Source of the DNA: Physcomitrium patens
Taxonomy: Eukaryota > Streptophyta > Bryopsida > Funariales > Funariaceae
Length of the DNA stretch: 64,000 nucleotides
Assembly (NCBI RefSeq): GCF_000002425.4
Contig: NC_037261.1
Coordinates: 3,285,362 to 3,349,361, forward strand
Direction: 5' to 3'
Numbering within the stretch: the stretch's first letter is position 1; every line of letters begins with the position of its first letter. Shown piece after piece: positions 1 to 12,119 of the stretch. The notes under the pieces were generated by a model. It was not told the DNA's origin. It saw nothing but the letters and a program-made list of their open reading frames with translations, and searched no databases. The position numbers and the translations under genes are program-made.

Positions 1-150
1 TGCCTTTGTTGCATTTGCAAGATTTTTTACTTGCTCCCATGTACATTTATTAATATCATATCTGTACCAATGGACAAGATATTCCAATTTATTTTGGCAT
101 GGCATTAAATCTAGGACTTCTTCTACTTCAAATTCTTCATTATTATCCAC
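1..150 (-). pseudogene. Chromodomain at the C-terminus of integrase (minus-strand element)
   Basis: The minus strand reads EFEVEEVLD, then LEYLVHWYRYD, then CTWEQVKNLANA. This is the usual chromodomain layout: a beta strand, aromatic-cage positions and a closing TWE motif. In chromoviruses this domain sits at the end of integrase and is thought to guide insertion towards certain chromatin marks. The frame is open across this piece even though the rest of pol is broken. The reading frame runs off the window. Confidence 0.8.
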
Positions 151-3100
151 TTCTATAGGAGGAGGTGGAGCTTGTCTTCTTCTTGGTATTTCCATTCTCT
201 TGTATGGTTCAAGAAGAGATACATAGACTATTAGATGGATTTTCATTGAGTTTGGTAGGTGTAAACGATATGCAACTAGATTGATTTGTACAAAAATAGA
301 AAATATTCCAAGCCTACGATAGTCCAACTTGTCACAAAGATGAGTGGTCTTGATATTGCGATGAAGTTACCATACCTTATTACCTTTGTGGAATGGCGGT
401 TCTTCCTTTCAATAGACATCTATATTGATTTTTTATTGTTCTTAAGCTTCTTTTGACTGCGCCTTTATTTTTGTATGTAGCTCTGACAAATGATTTGTCA
501 AATCTTTCACGATAGGTTTATCAGCATTTGAAAAGTCAAAAATAACAAGTTGTAGATGATAACCATAATTGGCAAAAAAAGTTATTTATTTTGTAGAAAA
601 ATGTATTGTGTTATTATAAGCAAACTATACTAATGGCAAAAAAAATTGTCCAATCATCTTATTGGCAGTTGATGGTACATCTTAAATACTGTTCTAAAAC
701 TTGATTAATACACTCCGTTTGTCTACCAGTTTGAGAATAGAATATCAAAGATAGTTTTATATCAATTTTAAAATCTTGAAAAGAGTCCGCCAAAATCTTA
801 ATACAAATTAAGTTCCCCTATTGGATATAATATCTTTGGATAATCCATGATAGCAATAGATATTATCAAAAAAGAGTTTAGATGTTTCTTCACCTATAAT
901 AGATTTTATATATAGTATAAAATATACCATCTTGGTAAAACGATCTACTATCATGAATATAGAGTCATAAAAACCTGAGATTGAAAGATCCATAATAAAA
1001 TCCATAGAAATAAAAGACCATGGTTGTTTTGATTGTTTTAGAATAAGTAATGGTTGAAGAAGTTTGTAAGGTCGATGATGAGGAGTTTTAATCTTGAACA
1101 AATGTCGCATGAGTGAACAAAGTCTTTTACATCCTTCCACATTTGTGGCCACCAAAAATCTCTAGATATAAGCTCCAAAGTCTTGTTGTATCCAAAATGC
1201 CATGCTGCTAGAAAGTCATGATGTGCTTGAAGAATACGTAATCGTGCTTCTCCTTTTGGAACATATAATCAACCTTCAAAATAGAGTAGATTGTTTTTGA
1301 ATTCAAATTAGAAGTATCTTGAGACTTAAAAAAAGAATTCTTGATATTGTAAATAAGAGGATCAGAAGACATATTTGATTGGATTTGTTTCACAAGGGTT
1401 GAATCAACAGTTAATATTGATTTCATTACTCAAAAATAAAAATACTCTAGCTTCAAGAAAATCATTCCTTACTGATCAAAAGATGCATTTTTTTCTTTTG
1501 ATACAAGATAAGAATATCTAAAAATGGCATATGACAAACCTTATTGTTTTTTGGATCAATATGTGATCTTGAAATCAAATCTTGATAAAGACATGCTCCA
1601 ACAAGCTTGGCGACAATTTAAAATACATGCTAACATGAAGTACTCAAGATTCATATGATCCATATATATGGTGATTAGATTAGAAGCACCTTCTAGATAA
1701 TGATGTTATTCTTGAAATGAATCCATGATTGCAAGAAGTTCTTTGTCATAGATTTCATAGTTAATCTTGGCTGCTGAAAATTTTTTGGAATGAAAAGCTA
1801 CTAGATGAAGATTATCATCTATTCTTATTTGTGATAATACGACATCCAAAGCAAAGTTTGATGTGTCTGTTTCCATAAAAAATGCCCGAGAAAAGTTGAC
1901 GCGATACAAGCTTGATGCAAAAATAAAGGCAGACTTCAAAGTTTCAAAAGATGCTTCAACATCTTTGCTCCACTTAAGTTTGTCTTTGTAAGTCAAATTT
2001 GTAAGTGGAGCTGCAACTCGAGAGAAGTCTTTGATGAAGATTTGATAATAGTTGGCAAAGCCCAAAAAATATTCGACATGTCTTACCGTTTTTGAAATCT
2101 TTCAATCCATAATTATTTGAACTTTCTTAGCATCCATCATAAGTCCATCATTTGAAATGATGTATCCTAAGAAGTTGACTTGAATAGTATAGAATACACA
2201 CTTTTTTATCTTGGCATAGAGTCTCACATCTCTTAATTTTTGTAATACACAACAAATATAAAGTTCTTATTCATTTATATTCTTAGAATAGATCAAGATA
2301 TCGTCTAGATAATAGACAACAAAATCATCTAAAAATTCTCCAAAAATATCATTCATTAGATGTTTAAAAGTTATCAATGTATTTGTAAGTCCAAAAGACA
2401 TGACATTGTATTCAAAATGTCCATACCTAGTTCAAAATGTAGTCTTCTATTCATCTCCTTCTTTGATGCGTACTAGATTGTATGCTCTCCATAGATCTAT
2501 TTTTGTATAGATCTTAGCTTGATTCAATTGATCGAGAAGTCCGAATATCAAAGATAGAAGATTCTTATTCTTGATGGTGATGTTGTTGAGTCCTTGATAA
2601 TCAACACACATCTGCAATGATCAATCTTTTTTCTTCACAAATAAGATTAGAGTCCCTACTAGTGATTTGGAATGGCATATGAAATTCTTGGCCAGATTCT
2701 CTTCAATATATTCCTTGAATTCAACAAATTTATTTTGTGATAAACTATAGATTGGTCCAAATGGCAATTGTGCTCCTTCTTGAAGGTCAATTGAGCAGTC
2801 ATAGAAATGAAGTTCTGAAAGAGTATTCACATTTTTCTTCTCAAATACATCTTAAAATTCTTGATATTGGATGGAAATGCCACTTGAAGTCTTTACATCA
2901 TTAGAAATAAGTGGCGTAAATAATACAAGGTGATCCTTCTTTTGTAGTATGCAAGAAAGTTCTTATACTTAGAAATATAGGTTTAAGAAACAAGTTGAGG
3001 CTCATGAATCTATGAAGGCAGAGGCTTTATAATTATTAGTTTTTAAATACACATCTATTATAAAACAATGATAGGATTTTGAAGAGAAGATAGGACCTTT

Positions 3101-4317
3101 ATTAGAAATTGTATAAGATTCCAACTGCACAGTCTCTATTGTAGCTAGACAAATTTGTTTTTCGATATATTATCTTCTTTGATAATTGTACTCTTTATTT
3201 TGTGATTTTGTCTCTTTTATAGACAATGTTAAGCAATTTCTTTAGGTTCTTGATAATATGAGTACAATCCTTCTTGATGGCGACAAATCTTTTTTTGCTC
3301 TATAAGAGGTTTAAAATCTATCACATCAATTTGCATATCTTCTTCTTTTGAATTTATGTATTGAAGAAATGTTGGTATTGCCATCAAATTGTAATAATGT
3401 TGAAGGTCATTTATGCAACTTTCAAATCAAAATTCAAAAAGCTGATTGTCACACTTCACAACAAAGTCAATTATTTGACTCAATGTTTGAAGATTAGGTA
3501 AGTTAGGCATCAATTTTTTTACTTTATATTGTAATCTATAGAAAAATTGGCTAATAAGTGCAGCATTTCTCACTTGATATCACTTGTAAGTTATTGAAAT
3601 TGTGAAGCATATAACTTTACAGATCAATTGCCTTGTCACAAAATACAAATCTTATTGGTTGTAACATGAATTGTATTATATTTTCTATATATGAACTAGA
3701 ATTTTACCAAAAATACCTCAAAATTATCTCATATTGGATCTTGTCATTCAAGAAAAGATAAAAACCACAATAGTGCTGAACTTGAAAAAAGTGTATCAAT
3801 GAATCTAACTTGTAATCCTGGAGTTGGATAGCTTTGAGGTTGAAGTTCAATCACAAGTTTTATTTGATTGATAAATCTTCAAAATTTGGATCTTTGTACT
3901 ATTAAACTTCTCGAGTAAAGCAACTCTTGGTTCTCTAACACTTGAAGGATATTCCACCATGGGTAGAGAGACATGATTTGGTGCAAATATTGAAGCAACT
4001 CTAATCATCTCTACATCCTCACTTCCTGCCATTCTTATTGATCCTTTTAGTGGTAAGCTAACTTGATGCATCGTAAGCATCAACTCCCTCAATTGCTCTT
4101 ACTTTTATACCATTGCACTCTTTATTTTAATAAGCTATGCCATAATAAAACTCAAAAAAATATCTAATACCACTCAAGACAAGTAAAAGAAAAGACTTGA
4201 GGACAAAGAAAATATTAAGAATAGTATCAATTTAAAAGAAGGTAATTTGCAACTTCTAATATACTTATGTCTTATTATGAAAAAGGGTTAATCCACTCTT
4301 AATCAAGACAAGAAAAA

Positions 4318-4326
4318 GCTCTGATA
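4318..4326 (-). other. Possible tRNA primer-binding site (initiator Met type)
   Basis: The minus strand reads TATCAGAGC, which matches the last nine bases of the common plant LTR-element primer site TGGTATCAGAGC. It lies 23 bases inside the LTR end at 4350, whereas such sites usually lie within a few bases of it. The preceding bases CAA replace TGG. The match may be chance or a moved site. Confidence 0.4.
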
Positions 4327-4349
4327 TTGTAAGTATACTCTTGTCAATC

Positions 4350-6154
4350 TGTCAAGGATATGAACTAAAAGATGATGCATAAACCAATGAAATCTATATC
4401 AAAAAAAAAGTAACAAAATAGAAATAAAGAAGTATGTATATTAAAAAGAAATTGGAATGGCTTATTCTCAAAAGTCAAAGAAACTTGAGACTTTTGAAAG
4501 TAGACTAGAAGCAAGAAAGGAGTTGACAAGAATGAAGAAAGCTTCACTCTTATCTCTATATATACTATCTAACTAGGGGCTACGTTGTCGTACTATAAAA
4601 GCTTACAGTATGTAAAAATTAGTTAAACTATAGTATAAGTTAATAAATCTAGATGTATATTAGAATGATTAATAGATTAATTTAAAGAGAGTGGATTTAA
4701 GAAACTTTATTTTGAGTTTTATCTTTTTTGATTATAGCATTTAAAAAAATAGTAAGACCTAAATATTTAGTATAAAGCCTTGAGAGGAGATTAGAGCCTA
4801 AAGAAGAAAATCTTAACTAATAGGAGGCTTATTGGAAGGGATGAAAACAAGGTATGGTTGGATGAAGGCAAAGATTGAGAAACTTCATTCTTATTGGTCG
4901 AAGGTCATGCCCAATGGACTTCAAGGAGGCTACCCAAGGCCTTATTAGGGATTAGAGTTTTGCTTTTGAATTCATTCGGAGATTAGAAGCTAGGATTGTA
5001 AAGTTTAGGATTTGGGGTAAAATTTGTATATAAAAATTAGAGGATTTGGAGTTAGGGTGAAGAAGTTATAGCCGTTTGAAGTTAAAGTATTAATTTAAGA
5101 CATATTATTATTCTTTTGAGAATACGGAGAGTTGTATAGCAGCTTTTGAAGATCCAAAGGTGTGAATAGAATGGCGATTTTAAGGCCTACATCTTTCATG
5201 AAAAATTATTACTTTTGGAGTTTATGTAAAGGAGTTATAAGGAGTTGAAGGTGGTGCTTCCAAATCAAAGCCAATAAGTGAGTGGTTTTATTTATAGTAA
5301 TGGTTGGAGCCATAACTTAAGTTTTTGGACGAATTTTTGGCTCAAAATTTTTGAAGAATATAATATTTTATGTTAAAAAGCTATACATATAAATTTAGTA
5401 GCATTTTAGCTTATATTTTGTGAGATATAAAGAAAATTATACAAGGGTGTATAAAGACAAGGGTTTGAAGCGACTGTTAGGGTTTTTAAGATATCTCAAG
5501 ATCCACAATGAATTTGTAGTTGAAAATTGTTGTAAAAATTAATAAAAATATATCAGTATCTCATGTAAAATTTGAGTTTTTTTGGACAGTTGGATTATGA
5601 AAAATGAGTTGTTGAAGTTGGGAAAAATTTCCACATAAGGATATACAAGGTTTTAGAGGATTTTATCATATATTTGGATGTTGTTGGTTACTTGAGGCTT
5701 GTGTATTTGGTATAATTACTCAAAAAGGAAAAATTTATTTATAAACTTAGGGCTTCCCTTATTTTGAAGCTTGATTGAATGATTAGTGATAGCTATAAGT
5801 CCAGCATTTTCTTGAGGCAAACTCTCTCTATCCTAACAACGTAGCGATGTTCTATAGGACCTCCAATATGTTTTGACTTTGTAGGGTACATGCCTTGACT
5901 TACAATACAAGTTTTTCTATGTGTGGGTCACATAGTTAGCTTGGTCTTCAAGCTAACAACATGTGTGGTACATGGCCAACTTGTTGATCACTTTTCTAAT
6001 CCAAAAAGTCAATTATAGATACCTATAAAGTCAAAGTAATGTCTATGAAGCTTTTGTAGAAGATATTATAGAATTAACTTATTTTTACCTACTTCTATTT
6101 ATTTCTATCTATTTATATAGGTAATTACTAGTTTACATGTATATGTCCGTGACA
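4350..6154 (-). repeat. 5' LTR of the minus-strand chromovirus, split by an insertion
   Basis: In plus orientation the LTR begins TGTCAAGG and ends CCGTGACA, the reverse complement of the LTR ends at 12120-12666 and 17607-18153. Its inner part is interrupted at 4586-5842 by foreign DNA plus a 4-base duplication. Removing those 1257 bases leaves 548 bases, nearly the 547 of the intact LTRs. The two halves are clearly similar to those LTRs, for example in the CTATCTAA block at the left and the AACTTGT and TACCTACTTCTATTTA blocks at the right. Confidence 0.88.
4586..5838. mobile_element. Insertion inside an LTR, probably a solo LTR (1253 bp)
   Basis: The segment starts TGTCGTAC and ends CCTAACA, so it has the TG...CA ends of an LTR with TGT/ACA as short inverted ends. 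It is flanked on both sides by ACGT (4582-4585 and 5839-5842). The uninterrupted LTR at 12120 has a single ACGT at the matching place (GTCACGTGGCGATG), so ACGT is the target-site duplication. No gag or pol frame is visible inside, which suggests a solo LTR left by recombination. Its family is not recognised, and its sequence does not resemble the 547-bp LTRs. Confidence 0.75.
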
Positions 6155-6243
6155 CTTCTATCAAAATCAAGATAAAAAAATAGTAAGATCTATGAAAGTT
6201 GATGACTATTCCTTGTAGAACTTGTCTCTAGAGTGAGAGATAA
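6155..6243 (+). mobile_element. 3' internal end of a plus-strand chromovirus with polypurine-like tract
   Basis: The stretch CTATGAAAGTTGATGACT at about 6192 followed by GAGTGAGAGATAA just before 6244 matches the last bases of the complete element (ATGAAGGTTGTGGAACT, then the GGAAGGGAGGGTAA tract at 17593-17606). The older plus-strand element is therefore cut off here at 6154/6155 by the minus-strand element. Confidence 0.65.
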
Positions 6244-6753
6244 TGTCATGAATATACATATTTATTCTAATAATTATCTATATAATTAAATACAAGTAGA
6301 TAAAAATAAATTATTTTTATAATATCTTTTAGATGCTACTTTAATTTTAGACATATTTGTAGTTAATTGATAGGCTAAAAACTTAGTCAAAAAGTTAGTC
6401 ATATATTACATGTATTAGTAGCTTGAGTAATAAGCAAATTATGTGGCCTACATATAAATAACTTATCTTACAAGTTAAAATATTTATCTAATAAAGTCAA
6501 CATATTTTGGATGTCCTATAACACATTGCCACATACCTCCTAGTTAGAAAATATAAATAGACGCAAGAATTAAGTCTTTTTTACTTTTATCAATGCCTTT
6601 TTAGTCCTTAATTTTGTTTCAAGACTTTTTAGTCTTTTTAACTTTGGCAATAGTCATTCTAATTTAATATTATATCATCTCTTAATGATTATCTTTTTGA
6701 GTGACATAAAAGTGTCTTAATCTTTTAGTTTTTCAAGATTTTTTTCTTTGACA
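6244..6753 (+). repeat. Chromovirus 3' LTR, diverged
   Basis: It begins TGTCATGAATATACATATTT and ends TTTCTTTGACA, the same ends as the 547-bp LTRs. Shared blocks include the AGTAGCTTGAGTAATAAGC region, the GGATGTCCTATAACACATTGCCACAT region and the TTTCAAGACTTTTTAGTC region. Its length of 510 bases reflects small deletions. It is more diverged from both other LTRs than they are from each other, so it is an older copy. Confidence 0.8.
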
Positions 6754-7148
6754 TACACATTCAAATACTATCTCTATGATTGATATAAGAAATATATGAG
6801 ATTTTCACTCCAAGACTATTAAAAAGCTTATGAAGATTTGGAATGATTGCAAATCTATTCTCACATCCGTAGAAAATAGTATCTATAATTTTTTTCTCCA
6901 TAGACAATTCAAAAAAAATCTATAAGTCAAATTAAAGAAAGATAATTTGCAACCTCTTAGACCAAATGAAAATTTCTACAAAGAAAGATAATCTACTCTC
7001 TTTAAGAATAAAATCATTGTTAGAGAATTAAAATATTAGATTGAAGGTAGATACTTTACAACCTTCAAAAATACAAATAATAGAAGTCAAGTAGTCCATT
7101 CATTTTTAAAATCAAGATAAGAACAATGAATTAGCACTCTTATCAAAT
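6754..7148 (-). mobile_element. Chromovirus leader remnant between two LTRs
   Basis: This stretch lies on the inner side of the minus-strand LTR at 7149-7722. On the minus strand it carries short purine-rich blocks such as AGAGAGTAGATTATC and AAGGTTGTAAAGTATC. They resemble the leader blocks of the complete element between 12730 and 12870. No gag frame survives. It joins directly to the end of the plus-strand LTR at 6753, so the minus-strand element is truncated there. Confidence 0.5.
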
Positions 7149-7671
7149 TATCAAGGATTTTAATCTTAAAGAACTAAAATATCAATATACTCTAATGTCA
7201 CTCAAAAAGCCTAAAAAATCATTTAAAGATGGTATGATATTAAATTAAAATAGTTATTCCCAAAGATAAGAAGACTATGAAATCTTAAAATAAGACTAAC
7301 AACTAAAAAGACATTAATAAGAATAAAGAAGGATTCATTCTTGTTTCTATATATACTACAAAACTAAAATTTATATGGCAATGTTTGATAAGACTTTATA
7401 TATATATATATATATATCCAATTTGCAAGGCACGTTTCTTAACTCGCAAGATAAGTTTCTTACATATGGAGTATATTGTTAACTTATACCATAAGCTACT
7501 AATACATGCAATATGTGGCTAACTTATTAGCTAAGTTTTTAACCTATCAATCATCTATAGATATGTATAAAGGTGAAACCACATTTATAAAGCTTCTAGG
7601 AAGCTATTTTATAAGATATTATTTAATTAACTTACTTTTACCTATTCATAATATCAATATAAGTATTGGAG

Positions 7672-7716
<45 letters not shown>

Positions 7717-7722
7717 GTGACA
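7149..7722 (-). repeat. Chromovirus LTR, minus strand, expanded by a TA tract
   Basis: In plus orientation it begins TATCAAGGATT and ends ATCTGTGACA. Blocks matching the other LTRs include CTATATATACTAC, GCAATATGTGGCTAACTTATTAGC and AAGCTTCTAGGAAGC. A TA microsatellite at 7675-7714 replaces the short ATATATATTT of the intact copies and explains the extra length (574 against 547). A reading frame at 7506-7793 is only this repeat read as protein. Confidence 0.78.
7675..7714. repeat. (TA)n microsatellite
   Basis: About 20 TA units lie inside the LTR at 7149-7722, at the place where intact LTRs have ATATATATTTACC. Confidence 0.95.
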
Positions 7723-9776
7723 CTTACAACAAGAATTTTTTTCATTTTGAAGTCTTTTTAATGAAATCTAAATTTATAATAAATAAACAATAAAATATCA
7801 ATAGTATACTTTTAGATGTGCTATAATTTTAATTAGTACCAAATATATTAATTTTAATAACAAAATTCCTATAGCAAATATATGTATTAAAAATAGTTTA
7901 TTAGAATTATAAAAAATATATATAAAAAATACATCATATATATATAAATCATAAAATATATAAAAATAATTAAATATATATATATATACATAAAAAAATA
8001 TATCAAAATTATATAAAAAATATATTTAAAATATATTTAAAATATATAAATAATATATAAAAAATATATAAATTTTTAAAGTATCATCATTTTAATAGCC
8101 TTGATATTAGGAGTGCCAAACTTATATATGATTTCTTCAATATCAGCTAAAATAAATGAAAGAAAACTTCTATAATATTTAATATATATTATTATTTAAA
8201 ATTTTAAACTAGTCTTTTAACACCTTCTATAATAGTCAAAGAACCACAATCAAAAAATATATATCAAAGATTAAAAAATATAGAATTCTACATAGCAATA
8301 GTTATTGCAAAATTAGACATACATCATTGACTATTTAAAAAGTGCTCTTGTCATGGCAACTTAAAGAATTATAATTACCAATAATATCCATTTTAAGTTA
8401 AAAAATTAGCATTAACTTATGTCTCTGAGGTAAAGTATAAAGAATCTCTTAGTATTTCAAAATTCGAACCTATAAAACTAAAAATTAATCATTATAAGTA
8501 ATATATATATAACTTACTCCGTGTTTGATATGTTTTATAAAAAAAAAGACCTTCAAATCAATTTTTATGATTAAAATTGCCAAATTTAAGGATCAATCAA
8601 AAAATTATTTTTTTAAAAAATTATTTGGTAATTATATTATTTATAAGAAAATAAGCCATATTTCACAAAATTAAGTTGTAAGGCTACATGAAAAGTAAGC
8701 TGTAAACATCAAATATGATATTGCTTCTTGTTGAATTGAAATTTTTATTCCGAGAACTACTTATTTATCATGACAACAGTTATATGTTCACGTTTTTTTT
8801 ATTTTTCAAACATTTTATGCCATAAATTTAGCTAGAATTGATAGTTGTGGATTTGAATAGTAATCTTCAGTAATTTTATTATAACCTACACTTCAAATTG
8901 AAAAACTCACATATTGTAGAATATGATACAATAACATGCAAATATAAGGCTACTAAGAGATTATGCAAATTAAATTGGCAATCTACAAAAAAAATTGGAC
9001 TTATTACCAAATTCTAATCTTTAATAAATATACACAATGTATGTGATTTCTTCTATTATTTCTAGCTTTATAATAGAAGAATATTGATAGCAGAGTATAT
9101 ATTATTTATTATTTACTCAAAATCAGAAAAGAAATCTTGTCATGAAGTATAACTCTACTCTTACAAATCTAACCTTCAAAAAATACTATTCCAATATATA
9201 CAAATACTTCATTAAAAAAATTACTTGAAAAAAAAAAATCACCTTAAGTCCACAAGAAGCTTTAAATGGCAAAACCCTTGAATTGAATTTCACCTCCTAA
9301 CTTGACTATGTCGAGGCCTTGGCCATGAATAATCAACATTCAGACTCTTCTACTAGCGTAAATCAAAATTGTTCTAAACATCACAATTTTGACACTCTAT
9401 TCAAGCTCAAAGTTACACACATCCACAAATCTTGTAAAAATTGTAGAAGAAAAATTACAATTGTAATAGACTAGATATAGAATGGACTAGATGCAATAAA
9501 ATAGATTAAGATTTTTTATATTATGTAGCACAATATCCAAGTGCAGTATCATATTACATGTGTTCTTGCTTAAAAATACACCAAACATGTAGATATAGAA
9601 GATAAGTAAAAATGCAACAATAATTCTATCAAGTCTAATAGAGTCTTAAATAAACTTCAATTAATTCTAAATAATCTCAACTATACCTTAATCAATCAAA
9701 ATAATTTTTTTTTAAATCACAAAAAAACACAAAAAAATCATAACTTAACCTCAAATAAATATATTAAAAAATCTTA

Positions 9777-9778
<2 letters not shown>

Positions 9779-9812
<34 letters not shown>
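9779..9812. repeat. (TA)n microsatellite
   Basis: About 17 uninterrupted TA units in noncoding AT-rich DNA. Confidence 0.95.
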
Positions 9813-9814
<2 letters not shown>

Positions 9815-11139
9815 CTTAAAGAAATAAAAATAATGTGAGGATAAAATTCATCCTTAAATCCAAATTACAAGATGGTCTCAATAAAGAGTTGCTTATAAGT
9901 GGTAGTATGAAGTAGAAGTAGCTAGAAACAAGAACAAAAGAAGAACAACACAAAACAAGTAAAATAAGTGTAATCAAGCATTTATACACTATAAATCTAG
10001 TTATAATTTTTTTTTACTAGATTTTTATTTAGTAAAAAATAATAAAATATATATATTTAAATAGATAATAATTTTCATTTTTTTAATAATATAAAAAACA
10101 TATAAATTCAAATTATTATGAATAATTTATGATAAGTTAAAGATATAATGTAAATAATAGAAAATATAAGTCAATAATTTTTACTTGAAGAGTAACTTAC
10201 TTAAGAGATCAAGAGTTTGAGGCTTACCATGGCTCACAAGTAGTATATATGGATTTTTAAGAGTGGCCACAAGGCCTTAGTCTTATCTTCCTACCTATAT
10301 CTGAGGTGGTACAACCTATATGAGACTTATATACCTCCCTTCTCACAAAGACTACACTAGCTGCTGGTCTTTCTATTAGTAAAACTCATTTTTTATATTT
10401 TTGACTTCACCATAGTATTTAAAAATATCCAATTAGCTTAGAAACTTCATATGGCCTTCGAATCTTGCTTCGTTTCTTCGTAAGGGCTCCCAAGATGTAA
10501 AACCTAATTTTACCAAGGTCTTAAAATCTTCTATTAAAATTCCTAAAAACTTCTAAATAAATTTTGAATAATTTCTAAAAATTTCTGTAATATTTCTATA
10601 ATATTAATTTATATTTTAGAATATATTATTTTATCTTATTAATTTTTTATAGTAATAAAATCAATTTATATCTACTAAAAATTCTACTTTTTATATAATT
10701 AATTAAAAAGACATGATATTTTCTTCATACTTCTTCTAACCACTAAATAATTATTGATAGTATTTCTATAGGTAAAAGATATAGATAGGAGGTCAATAAA
10801 GACATTGGTCTCAATAATTAATTTTTAATATTTAACAATAAGTAAAAATACTAAATTAACTAAGATAATTGCCTCAAAAACTTATTAAGACTCCATTTTT
10901 ATGAATTTTCTTCTAATAAGACTTTTGTAACTTATACATAATTGTACATTTTAATAAATAATAAACTAATAAAAAAGACTCTAATCTTAATATTTTTTTA
11001 ATAAAATGACTTAAAACTATATTTTAAATCAATCTATCAATTAAGATGTATTAATAGAATTCACAAATAATCTTTAAAAAAATCTATAAATAAAAATTCT
11101 ATAAAAAAATCAAAAATCCTTTTAAAATAATAAAAATAA

Positions 11140-11350
11140 ATATTCTAAATAAATCTTAAATAAATCTTAATCAACTTTAATTTAATCTTATTCAAAATTT
11201 TAATGAATCTTAACCAAATCTAAAATTAAATCCTAATTGGAATTCTAATTAAAATCTTAGTGAATCTTAACTAAATCTTAGATCAAATCCTAATGAAATC
11301 CTAACAAAATCCTAAATTCTAATCCTAGACCAAATCCTAATGAAATCCAA
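11140..11350. repeat. Degenerate short repeats of AAATCYTAA
   Basis: The words AAATCTTAA, AAATCCTAA and AATCCTAATG recur about a dozen times with uneven spacing of roughly 10-25 bases. This may be an old satellite or low-complexity drift. No unit length is kept. Confidence 0.45.
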
Positions 11351-12119
11351 AACCTTCAACAATTTCAAGAAAATTCCTAGTAAATTTTAATCAATTACTA
11401 TGGTTATTTAAAACCTCAAAAAATATTAATTTAATCATAGATCTTAACTAAAATTTTATCCAAACTTCAATTAATAAGCACATTAAGTTTGAAAAGAATC
11501 GGACTTACCAATTGCACGAAAAGCTCCCAAATCCTCTTAGTCATTGGTTGCTCTCCTTTTCCAACTCAAGTGTTGATCTTTCAACATCAATTTTTTCTTT
11601 TTGAACTGTTCAATTGTTCTAAAAATTAGATTATCTATAGATATTTAAGTCTTAAGTAATCTTTCTAAATTTAACTTTAATCTAACTATTAAATATTGAT
11701 AGATCTCAAAATCACTCACTCATCCTAAATCTCAAATTTTCAAGATCATAACTTACAAAAATCCTCATATACTTCAATCTAATCACTCGATTGATCTCAA
11801 ATTGTTTATACAAAATAAGAATAAAGACAACTATAATCTATCTAAATTTTACTTGTACATATACCACAAAATTTAAAAAACCATAAAATTTGTAAATATA
11901 TTTTTATTTTTTAAAATCTAAATCCAATCAAAACATTACTAACATTGAAAATCCTTCAAACATTTAATATTAATCCAAATTATATGAAATCAATGTCCAA
12001 AAATCTCTCCTCAAGTTTGCTCACAAATTTCACTTTTTTATTTATAAAAAAAAATCTTGGAATTATTGTAGGTGCATGGTTTTATGCCTCAGGGTCTAAT
12101 TTCGACCAAAATTGACAAT

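Larger units (their letters stand above)
1..4349 (-). mobile_element. Ty3/Gypsy chromovirus, internal region, decayed, cut by window edge
   Basis: This is the body of an LTR retrotransposon read on the minus strand, from gag near 4100 down to the chromodomain at the left edge. Broken frames show gag (3847-4092), the start of reverse transcriptase (2621-2830), an intact YLDDILIYS catalytic motif near 2300, RNase H (1706-2065, with the active-site context FFMETDTSNFALD), the H2C2 and core parts of integrase (808-1426), and a chromodomain at about 1-150 (FEVEEVLD, then LEYLVHW). Many stops and frameshifts make it a pseudogene. Its 3' LTR lies outside the window. It keeps the RNase H that the plus-strand copy at 12120-18153 has lost. 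Assignment to a chromovirus is firm because integrase follows RNase H and a chromodomain ends pol. Confidence 0.9.
7723..12119. other. AT-rich intergenic DNA, no gene seen
   Basis: No convincing reading frame or RNA gene is visible. The stretch holds TA and AATATAT low-complexity runs (7900-8080), a (TA)n tract at 9779-9812, and a less AT-rich block at 10200-10480. On the minus strand that block contains GGTATATAAG, which could be a TATA box of an unrecognised LTR. A stretch at about 11140-11350 is built from loose repeats of AAATCCTAA and AAATCTTAA. It is probably old transposon debris. Confidence 0.6.

Noticed and set aside
7506-7793. 95-codon frame with a Tyr-Ile repeat
   Set aside because: The repeat is a TA microsatellite inside a decayed LTR.
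8455-8475. TTCGAACC word as a tRNA B box on the minus strand
   Set aside because: No A box, acceptor stem or cloverleaf can be formed around it.
8525-8720. Possible MITE with GTGTTTGATATG ends
   Set aside because: The two ends match only over a few bases and no target duplication is visible.
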